The position numbers were made by a program, and so were the translations under genes. DNA of 35,388 nt from positions 1 through 35,388 of the forward strand of contig JAJPKH010000127.1 of assembly GCA_021323795.1 (NCBI GenBank), read 5' to 3'. The DNA comes from Acidiferrobacteraceae bacterium (GTDB taxonomy: Bacteria > Pseudomonadota > Gammaproteobacteria > Acidiferrobacterales > Sulfurifustaceae). Under the pieces are notes generated by a model, which was not told where the DNA came from, ran no database searches, and worked only from the letters and a program-made list of their open reading frames with translations. Shown piece by piece: positions 24,542-32,928 of the stretch. Numbering within the stretch: the first letter of the stretch is position 1; each line of letters begins with the position of its first letter.

Positions 24542-25340
24542 GAGCGGGCCCGGTAAACAGACGCTGCGCGGGATCGGTGTCCTCGTCACGCGTCCGGCCT
24601 ACCAAGCGATCAACCTGGCGCGGCTCATAGAACAAGCGGGTGGCAGCGCCATTCTCTTTCCTACAATCGATATTGTTCCGCCGGCGGACCCTGCCCGCTT
24701 GCTGGCGCTGCTTGACCGGCTCGCGGAGTTCGATCTCGCCATTTTCGTAAGTCCCAATGCGGTCGAGCAGACCTTCGGATGGCTGCGATCGCAACGCCGG
24801 TCGTGGCCGGCGGAGCTGCGCGCCGCCTGCGTCGGTCCGGGAAGCGCCCGCGCACTGGCCCAGGCGGGCATTCGGGACGTGCTGGTTCCCGCGGTCGGCG
24901 CCGACAGCGAAGCATTGCTCACGCTGCCCGCGTTGCAGGCCGTGGCGGGAAAACGCGTCGTTATCTTTCGCGGAGGCGGCGGACGCGAGTTGCTCGCGGA
25001 TACCCTGAAACAGCGCGGGGCGACGGTGACTTACGCCGAATGCTACCGGCGCGCGCGCCCCACGGCGGACACGGCGAAGCTGGTCGATACCTGGCGGAAC
25101 GATCGAATTCACGTCGTGAGCATCACCAGCACCGACGGCTTGCGCAATCTTTACGGGATGCTGGGCGATACGGATCGCGGCTGGCTGCTGCACACCCCGG
25201 TGGTCGTGGTGAGCAAGGCGCAAGCCGCCGAATGCCGGCGACTCGGTTTCGCGAACGAGGCCCTGATCGCGACCGCGGGCAGCGACGAGGCTATACTGGA
25301 GACAATCAAAGCGTGGCGGCTAGGCCGTTTTTCCCTATAA
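24534..25340 (+). CDS. hemD: Uroporphyrinogen-III synthase HemD
   Basis: A 268-residue enzyme that closes and inverts ring D of hydroxymethylbilane. The start is set at GTG 24534 (PESGPGKQTLRGIGVLVTRP), inside the hemC end; a longer frame upstream lies over hemC and is rejected. Recognisable segments are GVLVTRPAYQAINLARLIEQAGG, FPTIDI, FDLAIFVSPNAVEQTF, VGPGSARAL, VVIFRGGGGRELLADTLKQRGA and ITSTDGLRNLY. The family is poorly conserved, so position after hemC is important evidence. hemX follows after 56 nt. Confidence 0.92.
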   Translation: MPESGPGKQTLRGIGVLVTRPAYQAINLARLIEQAGGSAILFPTIDIVPPADPARLLALLDRLAEFDLAIFVSPNAVEQTFGWLRSQRRSWPAELRAACVGPGSARALAQAGIRDVLVPAVGADSEALLTLPALQAVAGKRVVIFRGGGGRELLADTLKQRGATVTYAECYRRARPTADTAKLVDTWRNDRIHVVSITSTDGLRNLYGMLGDTDRGWLLHTPVVVVSKAQAAECRRLGFANEALIATAGSDEAILETIKAWRLGRFSL

Positions 25341-25396
25341 TCGTTTTCCTCGCCCGCAGGGAACAGTGCAGAGTTCTTCTGTCCGCCTGACAAAAC

Positions 25397-26440
25397 ATGG
25401 ATACCGAAGAAGATACCTCCCCGGAAAGGCGCCAAACGGCGCGCGACCGGCGTCGCAAAGGTTCGCCGCCGCCTCGCAGCGGCCGCGTTTCAGGCGGCCT
25501 CGCGCTCATCCTCGCCGCGGTCGCGCTGCTGCTCACCGGTTACCTTTGGTACACCCTCATTTACGAACGGCCGGAGCTGGTCCAGATCGACTTACCGCGC
25601 ACGCTTGCGGATCTTGAGCGCAGCACGGGCGAGCTGAAGACCTCGCTCGACGATGCGGAAGATCAGATCGGCTCACTTTCCGAGACGCAGAACACACTGA
25701 AAACCGCGGTGGACAAAATGCAGGCGGAGCTCGGGCGCAACCAGGCGCAGTGGGTCGTAAGCGAGGCCGAGCAGTTGCTCGCGATCGCCAACCGCCGCTT
25801 GCAGCTCGCGCGCGACGTCGGCTCGGCGCTCGGCGCGCTGCGTGCGGCCGATCGGCAGCTCGAGCTGCTTGCCAGCCCGGGTCTGCTGCCCGTGCGTCGC
25901 GAAATCGCGCGGGAAATTTCCCAACTCGAGGCGCTCGAGCGTACCGATGTCGCCGGCATTTCCCTGCGGCTCGGAAATCTCGCCGACGGCGTGGATCAGT
26001 TGCCGCTCGCGCCCGAAATGCGCACCGCCGAGCAGACCGCGGCCGCGCAAGTCGCCGAGGCCGGACGCGAAAACGGCAAAAGCGCGGCGCCGAGCGCCTG
26101 GAAAGACTTGTTGAGCCTCGTGCGCATACGCCGCTACGACAACGCGCCGCGTCCACCGCTCCCGCCCGAACAGCAGTATTACGCGCGCGAGAACTTCCGG
26201 CTCATGCTCTATGGCGCGCAGAACGCGCTGCTACAGGGCAATGCGTCCACCTACCAGCAAAACCTGAAGACCGCGAGCCGCTGGATCGGAGATTATTTCG
26301 ACCGCAGCACCCCCGCCGTCGCCGCCGCGCAGGCGGAGCTCGAGAAAATGCGCAGCACGCCGGTGATGGGACAACTGCCGGACATCTCGCCGTCGCTCGA
26401 AATGCTGCGCAAAGCGTCCGGCCGGCGGTCAGAATCATGA
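25397..26440 (+). CDS. hemX: HemX-like membrane protein
   Basis: A 347-residue protein with a basic N terminus, one membrane segment (about residues 34-55, LALILAAVALLLTGYLWYTLIY), a coiled coil (about 65-115, LERSTGELKTSLDDAEDQIGSLSETQ) and a helical domain with WVVSEAEQLLAIANRRLQLARD. RENFRLMLYGAQNALLQGN and NLKTASRWIGDYFD follow. It is called a uroporphyrinogen-III C-methyltransferase in some annotations, but no SAM motif is present here; that name rests on family tradition. Its stop overlaps hemY (ATGA). Confidence 0.88.
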   Translation: MDTEEDTSPERRQTARDRRRKGSPPPRSGRVSGGLALILAAVALLLTGYLWYTLIYERPELVQIDLPRTLADLERSTGELKTSLDDAEDQIGSLSETQNTLKTAVDKMQAELGRNQAQWVVSEAEQLLAIANRRLQLARDVGSALGALRAADRQLELLASPGLLPVRREIAREISQLEALERTDVAGISLRLGNLADGVDQLPLAPEMRTAEQTAAAQVAEAGRENGKSAAPSAWKDLLSLVRIRRYDNAPRPPLPPEQQYYARENFRLMLYGAQNALLQGNASTYQQNLKTASRWIGDYFDRSTPAVAAAQAELEKMRSTPVMGQLPDISPSLEMLRKASGRRSES

Positions 26441-27687
26441 GGCTCGTTTTTGTCATCATCGGCGTGCTGCTCGCCGCGATTCTACTGACGCTCGCGGTGC
26501 TGAAAGATCCGGGTTACGTCCTGATCGCACGCATGCCGTGGAGCGCCGAGATGTCGCTCCCGGTGTTCGTGCTGCTCGCGCTCGTCGGCGTAACGGCTTT
26601 TTATCTCCTCATTTACTTCATCGTCCGGCTCGTGCGCATCCCGCGCGACGTCGCGCGCTGGCGCGTTCGCCGCGTGCAACGCCAAGGCCGCGAGGGACTC
26701 TATCAGGGACTTCTCAAGCTCGCCGAAGGCAATTGGGTGGAGGCGGAAGCGCAGTTACTCGCGAGCATGCGCGGTTCCGAGATGCCGGTACTGAGCTATC
26801 TCGGCGCCGCCTGCGTCAATCAGGGCCAGGGAAATCTCGAGAAGCGCGATGAGTATCTGGCGGCCGCGCACCGGGCGGCGCCGCAACATCATCTCGCCAT
26901 CGGCATGACGCAAGCGAACCTGCAATACCTCGCGCACCAGTCGGAACAAGCACTGGCGACGCTGACCGAGCTGCGCGGGCTGGCGCCGAAGCACAAACAT
27001 GTGCTGCGGCTGCTGGCGCAGCTCTATCTTGAGTTGCGCGATTGGACCAACCTCGCCGATCTGATACCGCAGCTGCGGCAGCAAAGCGTCATGACGACGC
27101 GCGAAATCGACGCCCTCGAACTGCGCGCCCATCGCGAGCTCCTGGTGCTGACACTGCCCTCGGGGTCCCTGGAACCACTGCAGAAGGCATGGAACGCCGT
27201 CCCCAAACATTTGCGACGACACCCCGCGTTCGTCGCCATTTATGCGCGGCAGTTGATCCAGCAAAACGAGATGGAGGCCGCCGAACCGCTGCTGCGCGCC
27301 GCGATCGAACAGGAATGGGACGAAACCTTGGCCGAGCTTTATGGACTGGCGCGCGGCGAACAGCCGCAGGAACAGCTGGAAACCGCCGAGTCGTGGCTCA
27401 CGCTTTATCCGGAAAATCCCAAGCTTCTACTGACGCTCGGTCGTCTCGCGATACGCAGCGGCCAGGACCAGAAAGCGGTGGGCTATCTCGAGCGGTGCGT
27501 GAGCCTGCGCGGCCCGGCCGACGCGTACCGCGAGCTGGGCGCTTTGCTCGAGCGCCTCGGCGAGAAAGACCGGGCGCTCGCCTGCTATCGTCGCGGCACG
27601 GAGGTTTCGGCGGAAGAAGCGCGCCTGGTACCGGCCGCTCCGCGCACCGGCGCTAGTTTCACTTTGCGCCCACGCGTGGTCCACTAA
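26437..27687 (+). CDS. hemY: HemY-like TPR membrane protein
   Basis: A 416-residue protein. Two N-terminal membrane segments (about residues 3-21 and 42-63) are followed by a TPR-rich region: GLLKLAEGNWVEAEAQLLASM, YLAAAHRAAPQH, ALATLTELRGLAPKHKHVLRLLAQLYLELRDW and LLLTLGRLAIRSGQDQKAVGYLERCVSL. This is the proteobacterial HemY of the hemCDXY cluster. It is unrelated to the Bacillus protoporphyrinogen oxidase that shares the name. The molecular role is unclear, perhaps scaffolding. No clear terminator follows in the 83 nt before the convergent lipoprotein gene. Confidence 0.92.
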   Translation: MRLVFVIIGVLLAAILLTLAVLKDPGYVLIARMPWSAEMSLPVFVLLALVGVTAFYLLIYFIVRLVRIPRDVARWRVRRVQRQGREGLYQGLLKLAEGNWVEAEAQLLASMRGSEMPVLSYLGAACVNQGQGNLEKRDEYLAAAHRAAPQHHLAIGMTQANLQYLAHQSEQALATLTELRGLAPKHKHVLRLLAQLYLELRDWTNLADLIPQLRQQSVMTTREIDALELRAHRELLVLTLPSGSLEPLQKAWNAVPKHLRRHPAFVAIYARQLIQQNEMEAAEPLLRAAIEQEWDETLAELYGLARGEQPQEQLETAESWLTLYPENPKLLLTLGRLAIRSGQDQKAVGYLERCVSLRGPADAYRELGALLERLGEKDRALACYRRGTEVSAEEARLVPAAPRTGASFTLRPRVVH

Positions 27688-27770
27688 GCAAAACTTTCCT
27701 GGACCTTCCCAACTCGCGCCGCGCTCGTGCCGTACAGAGCGAGCGATAGGCCGCCTTCCGGCATCCGGCG

Positions 27771-27956
27771 TTATTTTGTTTCGGCCTGTTCGGCCTCGTC
27801 CGCGCGCCGCTCGGCGGCCTGACGGACCTGCCCCTCGACGGCCCGCGCCTTCTGCAGCGCCTTCAGTTGCGGATCGAACACGGTGCGCGCCGGGGGCTTG
27901 TCCTCGCAAGCGGCCAGCACACATAGCAAGATTAACGCTACTCCTACAGCCCTCAT
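27771..27956 (-). CDS. Small lipoprotein of unknown function
   Basis: A 61-residue lipoprotein. The signal peptide (AVGVALILLCVLAAC) ends in lipobox LAAC, with Cys17 as the acylated residue. The mature part is short and helical (FDPQLKALQKARAVEGQVRQAAERRADEAEQAE). The ATG at 27956 has a perfect GGAGG 6 nt upstream; an in-frame ATG at 27980 lacks one. It follows the reductase gene by 28 nt and is probably co-transcribed. I know no function. Confidence 0.8.
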   Translation of the reverse strand: MRAVGVALILLCVLAACEDKPPARTVFDPQLKALQKARAVEGQVRQAAERRADEAEQAETK

Positions 27957-27984
27957 CGCTTCCTCCTTCACCCGGCGCACGACG

Positions 27985-29040
27985 CTACGGGGTCACGTGG
28001 GCGAACTCGAAGGAATCATAGTACAAACTACTCTCCGCGAGCCCGCGCGCCAGAAAGGTCGCACGAATCGCTTCGATCATCGGTGGCGGCCCGCTGGCGT
28101 ACACCTCCCGCCCGCGCAAATCCGGGTGGTCGAGAAGCGCCGCTTCGTGCACCCAGCCGGTACGACCCTCCCAGGCATCTTCGGGGCGCGGTTCGGATAG
28201 AACCGGCGTGTAACGAAATTGCGGCTGCTCCTGCTGCCAGCGCAGCGCCAATTCGTGCATGTACAAATCGCGCCGCGAGCGCGCGCCCCAGTAGAAGTGC
28301 ATCGCCGGCTGCACCGCGCGGCCTAACGCGTCCTCGACGATCGACTTGATCGGCGCGAAACCCGTGCCGCCCGCGATCAACAGGATCGGCTGATCGGCGC
28401 TTTGCGGCGTTGCCGACGCCGTTTCGCCCGTGCGCAGAAAAAACGTGCCGAGCGGGCCGCGAAAGCGCAGCAAGTCCTTTTCCTTAAGCTCGCCGAAAAC
28501 GAAATTGGTGAACTTGCCGTCGGGCACGCGGCGCACATGGATCTCGAGCACATTGTCTTGCCGCGGCGGATTGGCGAGCGAGAAGCTGCGCCGGCCGCCG
28601 TCCCGCAGCAGCATGTCGATGTACTGTCCGGCCAGAAAACGGAAGCGCTCGTTCTGCGGCAGCTTGAGCGACAGCACCATCACGTCGTGCGCGACTCGAT
28701 CCATTTTGATCACGCGACAGGGCAGCGTCTTGATTTCGATATCGGCCGGCGCGGCGATTTCCCGCGCCTCGATCACGAGATCGCTCAACGGCCGCGCTTG
28801 GCACAGCAGCACCTTCCCCGCCGCGCGCTCGCCGGCGGACAGCGCCTTCTCTTCATAAACGCCGTCGTCGACATTCCCGGAAATGATCCTGCCCTTGCAC
28901 GTGCCGCACGAACCGCTGCGGCAGCTGTAAGGCAGTACCACGCCTTGACGCAAGGCGCCCGCGAGCACGCTTTCACCTTCCTCGACGGTGAATTCGCGGC
29001 CGCTGCGTTCGATGCGGATATGGTAAGTTTTGCCGGTCAT
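27985..29040 (-). CDS. 2Fe-2S ferredoxin / FAD-NAD(P)H reductase fusion (CDP-6-deoxy-glucoseen reductase-like)
   Basis: A 351-residue electron-transfer flavoprotein. The N-terminal plant-type ferredoxin domain has the cluster ligands Cys40, Cys45, Cys48 (CRSGSCGTC) and Cys80 (VLLCQAR). The FAD domain shows RRSFSLANPP (about residue 150), and the NAD(P)H domain has LLIAGGTGFAPIKSIVEDAL, FYWGARSRRDLY and VYASGPPPMIEA. Homologues are commonly labelled CDP-6-deoxy-delta-3,4-glucoseen reductase, but no dideoxysugar genes are nearby, so the partner is unknown. A hairpin directly abuts the ATG (29041-29070), and no ribosome-binding site is visible. Confidence 0.9.
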   Translation of the reverse strand: MTGKTYHIRIERSGREFTVEEGESVLAGALRQGVVLPYSCRSGSCGTCKGRIISGNVDDGVYEEKALSAGERAAGKVLLCQARPLSDLVIEAREIAAPADIEIKTLPCRVIKMDRVAHDVMVLSLKLPQNERFRFLAGQYIDMLLRDGGRRSFSLANPPRQDNVLEIHVRRVPDGKFTNFVFGELKEKDLLRFRGPLGTFFLRTGETASATPQSADQPILLIAGGTGFAPIKSIVEDALGRAVQPAMHFYWGARSRRDLYMHELALRWQQEQPQFRYTPVLSEPRPEDAWEGRTGWVHEAALLDHPDLRGREVYASGPPPMIEAIRATFLARGLAESSLYYDSFEFAHVTP

Positions 29041-29070
29041 TCGAAGCGCGCTTGATACGCGCGCATTCGA
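29041..29070 (-). promoter_or_regulatory. Leader hairpin abutting the reductase start codon
   Basis: On the minus strand TCGAA-T-GCGCGC, loop GTATCAA, then GCGCGC-TTCGA directly precede the ATG: 11 pairs with one bulged T. The hairpin contains its own ATG opening a 9-codon frame (MRAYQARFE) whose TGA overlaps the reductase ATG. Confidence 0.45.
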
Positions 29071-29132
29071 TTATCGCCGAATCCGGCGCGGGGAGAAACT
29101 CATTGGAAAGCGTGATTGAAAAAAACGACGCG

Positions 29133-29714
29133 CTAAATCCAATCGACGCCATGCACCTGTTGCCAGATGCGCACGGCGCGGTCGGCCCGATTCTGCCGCA
29201 GCGCTTCCTGCGCCGCCGCCCGGCACTCGGCCTCGTCGCCGCACTCAAAACCGTCGATGCGATGCATTAAGCGTGTCTCGGTCCGCTCGTATTGCTCGCC
29301 GCTCCATTCGAAGCGGTTGTAACTGGTATAGCTGTCCGCCAGCTCGAGTCGCGAGTACACGGTGGGAAACTTGTCGCCGTCGCGCTCCAGTCGCAGCTGC
29401 CCGGTGACCGCGAGCAGCGTGCGCGTGGCGCCGTTGCGCTCGCGCGCGACGAGCCAGCTGCGGCAACCCTCGGGGGCGCACGCTTCGCGCTCGACCAGAA
29501 AGAGCTCGCTGCGGGCGGCGCGCCCGATCCACCGGGAACGGTAATTCACGCTGCTACAAGGCGGCCGCGCGGCTGAGATCGTAACGGTGGTGCAGTCGTT
29601 CAACACATCGGCGGGGAGTTCTGCGGCCTTGAGCTCCGGGTCCGAGGATTCACCCGCTCCCGTCCATAAGAGGGCGGATACGGCCAGGGCGGCGATGTAG
29701 TTGGAGTAGCGCAT
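29133..29714 (-). CDS. Secreted protein of unknown function
   Basis: A 193-residue protein with a signal peptide (about residues 1-18, YIAALAVSALLWTGAGES). It has five cysteines in the mature part, including a pair in EACAPEGC and another in FECGDEAEC, which suggests periplasmic disulfides. The ATG at 29714 has AGGA 9 nt upstream; a longer frame reaching 29867 is rejected because its extra residues look non-coding. The domain is not recognised. It lies 92 nt upstream of the reductase gene on the same strand. Confidence 0.7.
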   Translation of the reverse strand: MRYSNYIAALAVSALLWTGAGESSDPELKAAELPADVLNDCTTVTISAARPPCSSVNYRSRWIGRAARSELFLVEREACAPEGCRSWLVARERNGATRTLLAVTGQLRLERDGDKFPTVYSRLELADSYTSYNRFEWSGEQYERTETRLMHRIDGFECGDEAECRAAAQEALRQNRADRAVRIWQQVHGVDWI

Positions 29715-29798
29715 GGCAGCTTTTCCTGCCGAAAAGGAGGCACATTCCATGCCAAACGGGATGATCTTGGCCGAGTGGAAACCGCCGCGACCACAGGA

Positions 29799-29827
29799 TT
29801 GACAATCGACGCCACCACGCCTTAAAT
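29799..29827 (+). promoter_or_regulatory. Candidate sigma-70 promoter of the ABC-transporter operon
   Basis: A perfect TTGACA (29799-29804), a 17-nt spacer and TTAAAT (29822-29827, 4/6) lie upstream of the ABC ATPase gene. The start of transcription would be near 29834, about 36 nt before the ATG at 29870. Confidence 0.6.
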
Positions 29828-29869
29828 GCGCGCCTGACCTAAGCCCTCGTTTTATTGAATAAATCATCC

Positions 29870-30823
29870 ATGGCAGGAACCGTCCTCGCGGAGGTCCAGA
29901 ACCTCTCTCGCTATTACGGCAGCCTCAGGGCGGTCAACGACGTGAGCTTTACGGTTCATCAGGGCGAAATTCTCGGCTTTCTCGGCCCGAACGGCGCCGG
30001 CAAGACCACCACCATGCAGATCCTTTCCGGCAATCTCGCGCCGAGCAGCGGCCGGGTACGGATCGGCGATCACGATCTCCTCGCCGAACCGAAGGCGGCG
30101 AAGCGAGCGCTCGGTTATTTGCCGGAGCAGCCGCCGCTCTATCGCGATCTCACGGTCGACGAATATCTCGATTATTGCGCGGCGCTGCATCGCATCGCGC
30201 GCGGTCGCCGCCGCGAAGCGCGCGAAGCCGCGAAGGCCAAGTGCGGGCTGACCGATACGGGCCGGCGCCTGATCGGCAATTTATCCAAAGGCTATCAGCA
30301 GCGCGTCGGCATCGCGCAGGCGATCATCCATCTGCCGCCGCTCGTGATCCTCGATGAGCCCACCATCGGCCTCGATCCGATTCAGATCCGCGAGATCCGC
30401 GCGCTCATCCGTGAGCTCGGCAAGGATCACGCGGTGATTCTCTCGACGCACATTCTTCCCGAAGTCCAAGCGACCTGCGATCGCGTCCAGATCATCAGCA
30501 AGGGGAATCTCGTGCTGAGCGACACGATCGACGGTCTGGCGCGCCACCTGAAATCGGCGGCGTTGCTCGTTGCGTTCCGGCAGACACCGGCGATCGAGGA
30601 AATCGAGCGATTGCCCGGTGTGCGCTCCGCCGCGGTGCAGGAAGACGGCCGCCTACGCGTGCAGCACGATCCCGGTCTGGACCCGACCGAACATATCGTG
30701 CGGGTCGCGACCGAACGCAACTGGGGGCTCAAGGAAATCGCGCCGGAGCGCGCCTCGCTCGAGCAGATCTTCGTCGAGCTGACGACGACGGAACCGGCGG
30801 CGCCGGAGCCAGGGAACGCGTGA
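29870..30823 (+). CDS. ABC transporter ATP-binding protein, GldA-like
   Basis: A 317-residue cytoplasmic ATPase. Walker A is GPNGAGKTTT (about residues 39-48), the signature is LSKGYQQRVGIAQA, Walker B is LVILDEPTIGLDP and the switch His is in STHILPEV. The C-terminal extension is typical of ABC-2 type exporters. The ATG at 29870 is preferred; TTG at 29855 is possible, and neither has a clear ribosome-binding site. It is followed by a permease, a GldG-like protein and a DUF4340 protein, the gldA-gldF-gldG layout also found in non-gliding proteobacteria. The substrate is unknown. Confidence 0.92.
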   Translation: MAGTVLAEVQNLSRYYGSLRAVNDVSFTVHQGEILGFLGPNGAGKTTTMQILSGNLAPSSGRVRIGDHDLLAEPKAAKRALGYLPEQPPLYRDLTVDEYLDYCAALHRIARGRRREAREAAKAKCGLTDTGRRLIGNLSKGYQQRVGIAQAIIHLPPLVILDEPTIGLDPIQIREIRALIRELGKDHAVILSTHILPEVQATCDRVQIISKGNLVLSDTIDGLARHLKSAALLVAFRQTPAIEEIERLPGVRSAAVQEDGRLRVQHDPGLDPTEHIVRVATERNWGLKEIAPERASLEQIFVELTTTEPAAPEPGNA

Positions 30824-31572
30824 TGATCTTCACCATCGCCTGGCGCGAGCTCAAAAGTCTGTTCTTGTCGCCCCTCGCGTGGTCGGTACTCGCCGCGCTG
30901 CAGGCGATTCTCGCGCTGATGTTTCTCGGCCGCGTCGAGTTGCTGCAGCAGTTTCAGGGACAACTCCTCGCCATGGAAAACGCGCCCGGCACCACCGAGA
31001 TCGTCGTTCCCGAACTGTTCGGCAACGCCGCCGTCATCCTGCTCTTGATCGTGCCGTTGCTCACCATGCGGCTGGTCTCGGAAGAACGCCGCAATCGCAC
31101 CCTGCCGCTGCTCTTCAGCGCGCCGATATCGATGACCGAGATCGTGCTTGGAAAATATCTCGGGGTGCTGCTGTTCCTGCTGCTCGTCGTCGCGCTCATC
31201 GCGCTGATGCCGTTGTCGCTCCTCGCCGGCGGCACGCTCGATTTCGGTCTGCTCGGCTCGGCGCTCCTCGGCCTCGCGCTCGCGCTCGCCGGCTTCGCCG
31301 CGATCGGCCTCTTTATGTCGACGCTGACGCAGTATCCGGCCGTCGCCGCCATCGGCGGCTTCGGTCTATTACTGCTCTTCTGGATTCTCGATGCGAGCGG
31401 TCAGGGCGACGCGCGCGCGAATGTCCTCGCGTATTTGTCCATCTTCAATCATTACCAGCCGTTCCTGCGCGGCGTGTTCGATACCGGCGACGCGGTTTAT
31501 TACGGTCTGCTGGTGGCGGCCTTCCTCGGCTTGAGTATCCGGCGGCTCGACGCCGACCGCCTCGGAGGCTGA
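30823..31572 (+). CDS. ABC-2 type permease, GldF-like
   Basis: A 249-residue integral membrane protein with about six membrane segments: SPLAWSVLAALQAILALMF, AAVILLLIVPLLTM, YLGVLLFLLLVVALIAL, SALLGLALALAGFAAIGLF, AVAAIGGFGLLLLFWIL and a last one near YYGLLVAAFLGLSI. The segment VSEERRNRTLPLLFSAPIS is typical of ABC-2 permeases. The ATG at 30823 overlaps the ATPase stop as TGATG; GTG at 30820 would add one residue. It pairs with the ATPase upstream. Confidence 0.9.
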   Translation: MIFTIAWRELKSLFLSPLAWSVLAALQAILALMFLGRVELLQQFQGQLLAMENAPGTTEIVVPELFGNAAVILLLIVPLLTMRLVSEERRNRTLPLLFSAPISMTEIVLGKYLGVLLFLLLVVALIALMPLSLLAGGTLDFGLLGSALLGLALALAGFAAIGLFMSTLTQYPAVAAIGGFGLLLLFWILDASGQGDARANVLAYLSIFNHYQPFLRGVFDTGDAVYYGLLVAAFLGLSIRRLDADRLGG

Positions 31573-31578
31573 ACCGCC

Positions 31579-32928
31579 ATGTATCACACGTCGCGCGCCA
31601 AGTGGCAACTGCGCATCGCCAACCTGATATTCGTCGTGCTGTTTCTCGTTGCCATCGGCTTGCTCCAATGGGCCAGCCGCGAGTTTCACTGGCAGTTCGA
31701 CTGGACGCAGAATCGCCGCTACTCGCTGTCGCCGGCAAGCGTCGCCGCCGTGGAGCGGCTCCAGGGTCCGGTGACGATAACCGCCTACGCGAGCGAGCGT
31801 GGTACGACGCGCCAGGCGATTCGCGACGTCGTCGGCCGTTATCAACAGCACAAGCCCGACCTGAAACTCGAGTTCGTCGATCCGGACAAAGAGCCCGAGC
31901 GCACGCGTTCCGCCGGCGTGCAGTTCGACGGCGAGATGGTCATCGCCCATGGCGACGCGCACGAAAGCGTGCCGCCGACCGCGCTCACCGAGGAGAACTT
32001 GACGAACGCCTTCACGCGCCTCGGCCACCGCGGCGATCGCTGGCTGGTGTTCCTTTCCGGTCACGGCGAGCGCAGCCCCGAGCGCCAAGCGAATTTCGAT
32101 CTTTCCACCTGGTCCGCGCAACTGCGCAAGCGCGGCTTCAAAACCCGCACGCTGGCCCTCGGTGAAAATCCCCAAATCCCCGAGAATACCAGCGTGCTCG
32201 TGCTGGCCAGTCCGCGCACGCGTTTGCTGAGCGGCGAGATCAAGACGCTCGAGGCCTACGTGAAGCGCGGCGGCAACCTCTTGTGGCTGGTCGATCCCGC
32301 GCCACCGGCGGGGCTCGAGCGCATCGGCGAGCTGATCGGCGTCGAGCTGCAGCCGGGCGTGATCGTCGATCCGACGTCGCAAATGATCGCGGGAGACCCG
32401 ACGGCAGTCGTCGCCACGCGCTACGGCTCGCATCCGATCGTGCGCAACTTCACCGAAACGACGGTCTTTCCCCAGGCCGCGGGATTAAGCCTGCGGCTGC
32501 CGGAAGGATGGAAGAGCCAGGTTCTGCTCGACACCCGTCCGAGCGCGTGGTCGGAAACCGGCCGATTGGACGGCGCGGTAAAGTTCGACAAAGGCAAGGA
32601 CGTGCCGGGACCGCTCACGTTCGGCGTCGCGTTGACGCGCAGCCTCGAAGGCGGCCGCGAGCAGCGCGTCGTCGTCATCGGCGACGGCGATTTTCTCTCC
32701 AACAGCATCATCGCCAACGGCGGCAATCTCGAGCTCGGCATGAGTATCGCGAACTGGCTGTCGCAGGACGACGCTTACGTGAACATTCCCGTTCGCACCG
32801 CGCGCGACCGCGGCTTGAACCTCTCGAACAACACCCAAATCGCCATCGGCGGCATTTTCCTCGTAGCGTTGCCGCTCGCGTTCCTCGCTAGCGGCATCGC
32901 CATCTGGTGGCGCCGGCGCAGACGTTAA
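31579..32928 (+). CDS. GldG-like ABC transporter auxiliary protein
   Basis: A 449-residue membrane protein. An N-terminal membrane anchor (about residues 13-31, LIFVVLFLVAIGLLQWA) is followed by QNRRYSLSPASVAAVERLQGPVTITAYAS, the usual opening of GldG/ABC-type auxiliary proteins. A large periplasmic part contains LVFLSGHGERSP, LLSGEIKTLEAYVKRGGNLLWLVDP and VVVIGDGDFLSNSII. A C-terminal membrane segment (about 425-442) ends in WWRRRRR. The gene lies 6 nt after the permease, and its TAA overlaps the next ATG (TAATG). Confidence 0.88.
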   Translation: MYHTSRAKWQLRIANLIFVVLFLVAIGLLQWASREFHWQFDWTQNRRYSLSPASVAAVERLQGPVTITAYASERGTTRQAIRDVVGRYQQHKPDLKLEFVDPDKEPERTRSAGVQFDGEMVIAHGDAHESVPPTALTEENLTNAFTRLGHRGDRWLVFLSGHGERSPERQANFDLSTWSAQLRKRGFKTRTLALGENPQIPENTSVLVLASPRTRLLSGEIKTLEAYVKRGGNLLWLVDPAPPAGLERIGELIGVELQPGVIVDPTSQMIAGDPTAVVATRYGSHPIVRNFTETTVFPQAAGLSLRLPEGWKSQVLLDTRPSAWSETGRLDGAVKFDKGKDVPGPLTFGVALTRSLEGGREQRVVVIGDGDFLSNSIIANGGNLELGMSIANWLSQDDAYVNIPVRTARDRGLNLSNNTQIAIGGIFLVALPLAFLASGIAIWWRRRRR

